Assembly (NCBI GenBank): GCA_013813755.1
Contig: JACCRD010000059.1
Span: 1 to 8,827, forward strand
Origin: Acidobacteriota bacterium
GTDB taxonomy: Bacteria > Acidobacteriota > Blastocatellia > Pyrinomonadales > Pyrinomonadaceae
Length of the DNA: 8,827 bases
Reading direction: 5' to 3'
The position numbers were made by a program, and so were the translations under genes. Positions within the stretch are counted from its first letter, which is position 1; the number at the start of each line of letters is the position of its first letter. Positions 6,173-8,827 of this stretch are shown here, in pieces. The notes under the pieces are model-generated. The model was not told the DNA's origin. It searched no databases and was given only the letters and a program-made list of their open reading frames with translations.

Positions 6173-6416
6173 TTTTCCTTCCTATCGTTATAATTGCGAC
6201 AACGGCGATAATTGACCAGACGGCGTTCAAAAAACTCGGCGGATACGCGCCGTGATAAAGCGTATTGGTGACCAGACAAAGACCGGCAACCACGTTCATC
6301 ATCTGGTATCTAATCGAATCGCCTTCGAGCTTTTTGAAAGAAACAAGTACATAAGCCGTTAATAATAAAAATGTGCCAATCCAGCCGATGATTTCGACTA
6401 ACAACGCATATCTCAT
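6153..6416 (-). CDS. Small CBU_0592-like three-helix membrane protein
   Basis: An 87-residue membrane protein with three predicted segments at about residues 9-27, 37-56 and 63-79. The connecting loops are K-K-L-E-G-D-S-I-R (28-36) and H-G-A-Y-P-P (55-60), followed by a basic, polar C-terminus. The pattern I-G-W-I-G-T-F-L-L-L-x-A-Y, then Y-Q-M-M-N-V-V-A-G and N-T-L-Y-H-G-A-Y-P, matches the uncharacterised CBU_0592-type family as I remember it. Function is unknown. The ATG overlaps the sufB stop by one base (TAATG), a classic coupling arrangement, and the 3' end overlaps ridA by 20 nt. Expression must follow sufB closely. Confidence 0.82.
   Translation of the reverse strand: MRYALLVEIIGWIGTFLLLTAYVLVSFKKLEGDSIRYQMMNVVAGLCLVTNTLYHGAYPPSFLNAVWSIIAVVAIITIGRKSGKNTT
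6177..6183 (-). promoter_or_regulatory. Shine-Dalgarno that sets the ridA GTG start
   Basis: AGGAAGG on the minus strand, 4 nt before GTG 6172, inside the 3' end of the preceding gene. It supports GTG rather than a downstream start codon and makes ridA partly independent of upstream translation. Confidence 0.75.
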
Positions 6417-7855
6417 TAGCCGACGCTGCCTTCAAGTTTCAACCCAAGAAGTTTCTGCGCTTCAACGGCATATTCCATCGGTAATTCCTTGAAAACTTCT
6501 TTGCAGAAGCCGTTAATAATCAACGAAACCGAATCTTCTTGCGAGATACCGCGCTGCTGCAAATAAAAAAGCTGGTCTTCGCTGATTTTGGAAGTCGTCG
6601 CTTCGTGTTCGACGCGCGCCGTCGCGTTCATTACTTCGATATACGGAAAAGTATTCGCTTCGCTTGTGTCGCCAATCAGCATCGAATCACACTGCGTATA
6701 ATTTCTCGCGCCTGCCGCTTTCGGCATAATCTTCACCAGTCCGCGATACGAATTATTTGATTTTCCCGCCGAAATTCCTTTCGAGATAATCGTCGAGCGC
6801 GTATTTTTGCCGAGATGAATCATTTTTGTTCCGGTGTCGGCAACCTGCGCGTTATTGGTCAGCGCGACCGAATAAAATTCGCCGATTGAATCGTCACCCT
6901 GCAAAATCACCGACGGATATTTCCACGTAATCGCCGAGCCGGTTTCTACCTGCGTCCAGGAAATTTTCGATTTTTTACCGCGACACGCGCCGCGCTTGGT
7001 CACAAAATTGTAAATTCCGCCTTTGCCCGTTTCATCCCCGGCATACCAATTCTGCACGGTCGAATATTTAATTTCGGCATTATCCAAGGTGATGAGTTCG
7101 ACCACCGCCGCGTGAAGCTGATTCGTATCAAATTGCGGAGCGGTACATCCTTCATTATATGCGACATAACCGCCTTCTTCGGCAACAATTAGAGTGCGTT
7201 CAAACTGTCCCGAATCTTGCGTGTTAATGCGAAAATACGTCGAAAGCTCCATTGGACAGCGCACGCCTTTCGGAATGAAAACGAACGAGCCGTCCGAGAA
7301 AACCGCCGAATTTAAAGCCGCGTAATAATTATCCGAAGTCGGCACGACCGAGCCGAGATATTTTTTAATAAGTTCAGGATAGTCCGCAACCGCTTCGGTG
7401 AACGAACAAAAAATTACGCCTGCTTCAAGCAGCTTTTTCTTATACGTCGTCGCCACCGAAACCGAATCGAACACTGCGTCAACCGCGACGTTTGCCAGCA
7501 TTTTCTGTTCGGTAATCGGAATGCCTAGCTTCTCAAAAGTTCTAATCAATTCCGGGTCAACTTCATCCATACTCGCCTTTTTCACTTTCTGTTTCGGCGC
7601 GGAATAATAACTGATGTTTTGAAAATCAATGTTCGGATAATGAAAGTTCGCCCAGTTGTCGGGCTGTTTCATCGTCAGCCAATGGCGATACGCTTTCAGA
7701 CGAAATTGGAGCATCCAATCCGGCTCATTTTTCTTGCGCGAAATCAGGCGAACGGTGTCTTCCGAGAGACCTTTCGCAATCGTTTCCGTTTCGATGTCGG
7801 TGGTAAAACCGTATTTATATTCTCTGTTTGCTAATAATTCGACAGCCGTACTCAT
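6416..7855 (-). CDS. sufB: Fe-S cluster scaffold subunit SufB
   Basis: The core scaffold subunit on which new iron-sulfur clusters are built from SufS-derived sulfur, in a SufBC2D complex. At 479 residues it is full length. Key residues are visible: the Cys of Y-N-E-G-C-T-A-P (C237), corresponding to the sulfur-accepting Cys near position 254 of E. coli SufB; the Cys of N-Y-T-Q-C-D-S (C389), equivalent to E. coli C405; and the His-Glu pair in V-E-H-E-A-T-T-S-K (H417/E418), equivalent to H433/E434. The helical N-terminus (about 1-150) carries the D-W-M-L-x-F-R segment typical of the family. It is the first core gene after the Rrf2 regulator (19-nt gap). The start lacks a nearby Shine-Dalgarno and instead has the palindrome ATTTTTATAAAAAT just upstream. 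The stop overlaps the start of the small membrane protein gene. Confidence 0.98.
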   Translation of the reverse strand: MSTAVELLANREYKYGFTTDIETETIAKGLSEDTVRLISRKKNEPDWMLQFRLKAYRHWLTMKQPDNWANFHYPNIDFQNISYYSAPKQKVKKASMDEVDPELIRTFEKLGIPITEQKMLANVAVDAVFDSVSVATTYKKKLLEAGVIFCSFTEAVADYPELIKKYLGSVVPTSDNYYAALNSAVFSDGSFVFIPKGVRCPMELSTYFRINTQDSGQFERTLIVAEEGGYVAYNEGCTAPQFDTNQLHAAVVELITLDNAEIKYSTVQNWYAGDETGKGGIYNFVTKRGACRGKKSKISWTQVETGSAITWKYPSVILQGDDSIGEFYSVALTNNAQVADTGTKMIHLGKNTRSTIISKGISAGKSNNSYRGLVKIMPKAAGARNYTQCDSMLIGDTSEANTFPYIEVMNATARVEHEATTSKISEDQLFYLQQRGISQEDSVSLIINGFCKEVFKELPMEYAVEAQKLLGLKLEGSVG

Positions 7856-7858
7856 AAT

Positions 7859-7872
7859 ATTTTTATAAAAAT
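7859..7872. repeat. Palindrome ATTTTTATAAAAAT before sufB
   Basis: A perfect 14-bp palindrome in the 19-nt gap between the regulator and sufB, ending 3 nt before the sufB start codon. It is a one-base-per-arm expansion of the 12-bp palindromes at the sufC and sufD starts. Confidence 0.55.
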
Positions 7873-7874
7873 GC

Positions 7875-8360
7875 TTAACTTCCTAAAATCTCTTGAGCGA
7901 CTTTTTTCTCAAGCCGCTGAATTTGCTGAAAAGTCTGTGTAACTTTGCGCTCTTCGCCGACAAGCTGCGACAGCGTGATGTTCGATAAAGCCTCATCGAC
8001 AATTTTATGAAGCCCGACAATCACCGGTCGGATGCCGCAATCGCCTTTGTGAACGCAAACTTCTAAAATGCCCGTATAGCTTTCGCAATGCGTATTGATT
8101 TCATCGCCGTCTAAAATCTTGATAACTTCGTTCAAATAAATCTTGCTCGCCGGACGCGCCAGCGTGTAGCCGCCTTTTGTGCCGCGTGTTGACTGTACGA
8201 AGCCGGCTTTACTAAGGAGCCACATCAATTTTCCGGCGTTTGCCTGCGAAACTCCTTCGCGTTCGGCAATCTGCGGCAGCGTCAATGATTCATCCGCAGC
8301 GAGCGTTGCAAGCTGCACCAAACATCTGAGTCCGTATTCTTCCTGCGCCGATATTTTCAT
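7875..8360 (-). CDS. Rrf2-family (IscR/SUF-type) Fe-S-responsive transcriptional regulator
   Basis: A 161-residue Rrf2 protein. The N-terminus M-K-I-S-A-Q-E-E-Y-G-L-R-C-L-V-Q-L-A is the family hallmark. The winged helix-turn-helix follows, with L-P-Q-I-A-E-R-E-G-V-S (28-38) and the wing G-T-K-G-G-Y-T-L-A-R-P (60-70). Three cysteines in the sensor loop, C92, C102 and C108, are placed as in cluster-binding members, but the first gap is nine residues rather than the five of E. coli IscR (92/98/104). His residues at 91 and 105 could serve as a fourth ligand. A charged C-terminal tail (about 134-161, Q-R-L-E-K-K) looks helical. As first gene of the operon it most likely represses its own promoter when holding an Fe-S cluster and lets suf expression rise under iron limitation or oxidative stress. 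AAGG lies 9 nt before the ATG. Confidence 0.94.
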   Translation of the reverse strand: MKISAQEEYGLRCLVQLATLAADESLTLPQIAEREGVSQANAGKLMWLLSKAGFVQSTRGTKGGYTLARPASKIYLNEVIKILDGDEINTHCESYTGILEVCVHKGDCGIRPVIVGLHKIVDEALSNITLSQLVGEERKVTQTFQQIQRLEKKVAQEILGS

Positions 8361-8405
8361 CGTCTTTTACCTTAAATCGAAAAATTTTAATTTAATGTAA
8401 CATCT

Positions 8406-8434
8406 AGAATCTCAAATCTATACTTTTATGTCAA
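8406..8434 (-). promoter_or_regulatory. Likely suf operon promoter
   Basis: Read on the minus strand, a perfect -35 TTGACA (8434-8429) is followed after 17 nt by GATTCT (8411-8406), preceded by TGA as in an extended -10. Start of transcription would fall near 8400, leaving a leader of about 40 nt before the Rrf2 gene. The -35 is convincing; the -10 matches only half the consensus, which fits a regulated promoter. Confidence 0.45.
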
Positions 8435-8438
8435 GATT
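8415..8438. promoter_or_regulatory. Possible Rrf2/IscR-type operator over the -35 box
   Basis: An inverted repeat with arms AATCT (8415-8419) and AGATT (8434-8438), 24 bp overall. This is about the size of an IscR-family site and overlaps TTGACA of the candidate suf promoter. A wider pair, GAATCT (8407-8412) and AGATTC (8434-8439), shares the right arm. Binding here by the first-gene regulator would give autorepression. The arms are short and AT-rich, so chance is possible. Confidence 0.3.
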
Positions 8439-8497
8439 CATTAAAACATCTTTTCAAAAGAGATAGCCGTTTATTTATAAATTTATCGCGGGATAAT

Positions 8498-8518
8498 CGG
8501 ATGCCGGCGGATTGCCGG
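8498..8518. repeat. GC-rich tandem repeat with hairpin in the divergent region
   Basis: Two near-identical units in tandem, CGGATGCCGG (8498-8507) and CGGATTGCCGG (8508-8518), in otherwise AT-rich DNA. Within it CCGGC (8504-8508) and GCCGG (8514-8518) can pair around a 5-nt loop. It lies upstream of both candidate promoters. It may be a regulator site for pckA or a small dispersed repeat; no T-run follows, so it is not an intrinsic terminator. Confidence 0.45.
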
Positions 8519-8534
8519 ACATTTACTTAATCTT

Positions 8535-8616
8535 TTGTTCATATGGTAAACTTCTCGGATACTTCCGAAAGCGTGGCGACAACTGGCGCGTTATTATAAT
8601 TTTAAAATTACTGGAG
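8535..8616 (+). promoter_or_regulatory. pckA promoter candidates and ribosome site
   Basis: One candidate is TTGTTC (8535-8540) with GATACT (8558-8563) at 17-nt spacing. The other is a perfect TATAAT (8595-8600), which lacks a good -35 and would leave a leader of only about 20 nt. GGAG (8613-8616) is the likely Shine-Dalgarno, 11 nt before the ATG. I cannot choose between the two promoters from sequence alone. Confidence 0.4.
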
Positions 8617-8627
8617 AAATTTATCTG

Positions 8628-8827
8628 ATGGAACCGAATTTACAAAAAGAATCGATTAATCACGGACGAAAAAATACAAATTACGAATTAAGCAATTATG
8701 GAATCACCGCGCCTAATGCGGTTTATTGGAATTTGAGCGTGGAAGAGCTTTACGACGAAGTTGAAAAACGCGGCGAAGGTGTTGCTAAACAAGGCGAGCC
8801 GATGCTGGTTGACACAGGCGAAAATAC
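8628..8827 (+). CDS. pckA: Phosphoenolpyruvate carboxykinase (ATP), N-terminal part, cut by window edge
   Basis: Converts oxaloacetate and ATP to phosphoenolpyruvate, CO2 and ADP, the first committed step of gluconeogenesis. Only 66 residues are visible. They include Y-G-I-T-A-P-N-A-V-Y-W-N-L-S-V-E-E-L-Y (24-42) and a final V-D-T-G (61-64), which in this family leads into the T-G-R-S-P-K-D-K segment just beyond the edge. The first 20 or so residues are a polar, poorly conserved extension. ATP dependence rather than GTP dependence is inferred from the Y-G-I and V-D-T-G pattern, as in the E. coli enzyme. The gene is divergent from the suf operon across a 267-nt region, and nothing shows that the two are co-regulated. 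The nucleotide-binding and catalytic regions lie outside the window. Confidence 0.88.
   Translation, partial: MEPNLQKESINHGRKNTNYELSNYGITAPNAVYWNLSVEELYDEVEKRGEGVAKQGEPMLVDTGEN

Noticed and set aside
8361..8627. A hidden small RNA, riboswitch or short gene in the divergent region
   Set aside because: No conserved riboswitch core, tRNA-like fold, T-run terminator or coding frame with a ribosome site could be made out; only promoter-like elements and the GC-rich repeat are supportable.
1..8827. CRISPR arrays, insertion sequences, tRNA or rRNA genes, attachment sites
   Set aside because: No regularly spaced repeats, transposase genes, terminal inverted repeats or RNA-gene signatures were seen. 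The hicBA and RHH genes have no visible target-site duplications beyond the short shared palindrome.

Overview
The window is almost entirely one minus-strand gene cluster: a SUF iron-sulfur cluster assembly operon under an Rrf2-family regulator. A divergent gluconeogenic gene, pckA, starts on the plus strand at the right edge. Base composition looks like roughly mid-40s % GC by eye. Genes are tightly packed (overlaps of 1, 4, 14 and 20 nt), and some have good Shine-Dalgarno sites, so this is bacterial chromosomal DNA. I guess a Gram-negative lineage such as Acidobacteriota (Blastocatellia-like), but this is a weak inference from general protein character and not demonstrated.

Layout in transcription order, from right to left on the minus strand: Rrf2/IscR-like regulator (8360-7875), sufB (7855-6416), a small CBU_0592-like three-helix membrane protein (6416-6153), a RidA-family enamine/imine deaminase with a GTG start (6172-5792), a second small three-helix membrane protein (5788-5555), a PhzF-family isomerase-like protein (5539-4760), sufC (4745-3993), hicB (3978-3766), a broken hicA (3769-3583), sufD (3581-2268), an orphan ribbon-helix-helix antitoxin-like gene (2260-2066), a 148-nt gap, sufS (1917-676), a frameshifted DUF7674-like gene (674-266) and a cupin gene running off the left edge (279-1). 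The 267-nt divergent region 8361-8627 carries the likely promoter of the suf operon, a possible Rrf2 operator, a GC-rich tandem repeat and the pckA promoter and ribosome site.

SufS takes sulfur from cysteine, SufB-SufC2-SufD is the ATP-driven scaffold, and the Rrf2 protein, with three cysteines suited to holding an Fe-S cluster, is the likely sensor. No SufE or SufU sulfur-transfer partner is visible. The core genes look intact, with the key catalytic residues present. They are interspersed with passengers: a metabolite-repair-type block (RidA, PhzF and two tiny membrane proteins) between sufB and sufC, and toxin-antitoxin remnants between sufC and sufS. The hicA toxin carries both a frameshift and a nonsense codon while hicB is intact.

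I do not see a wholly new system here. The most interesting points are the passenger content of the SUF operon, the dead toxin beside a live antitoxin, and a shared palindrome (ATTTTATAAAAT or a close variant) placed at or just before the start codons of sufB, sufC and sufD only.
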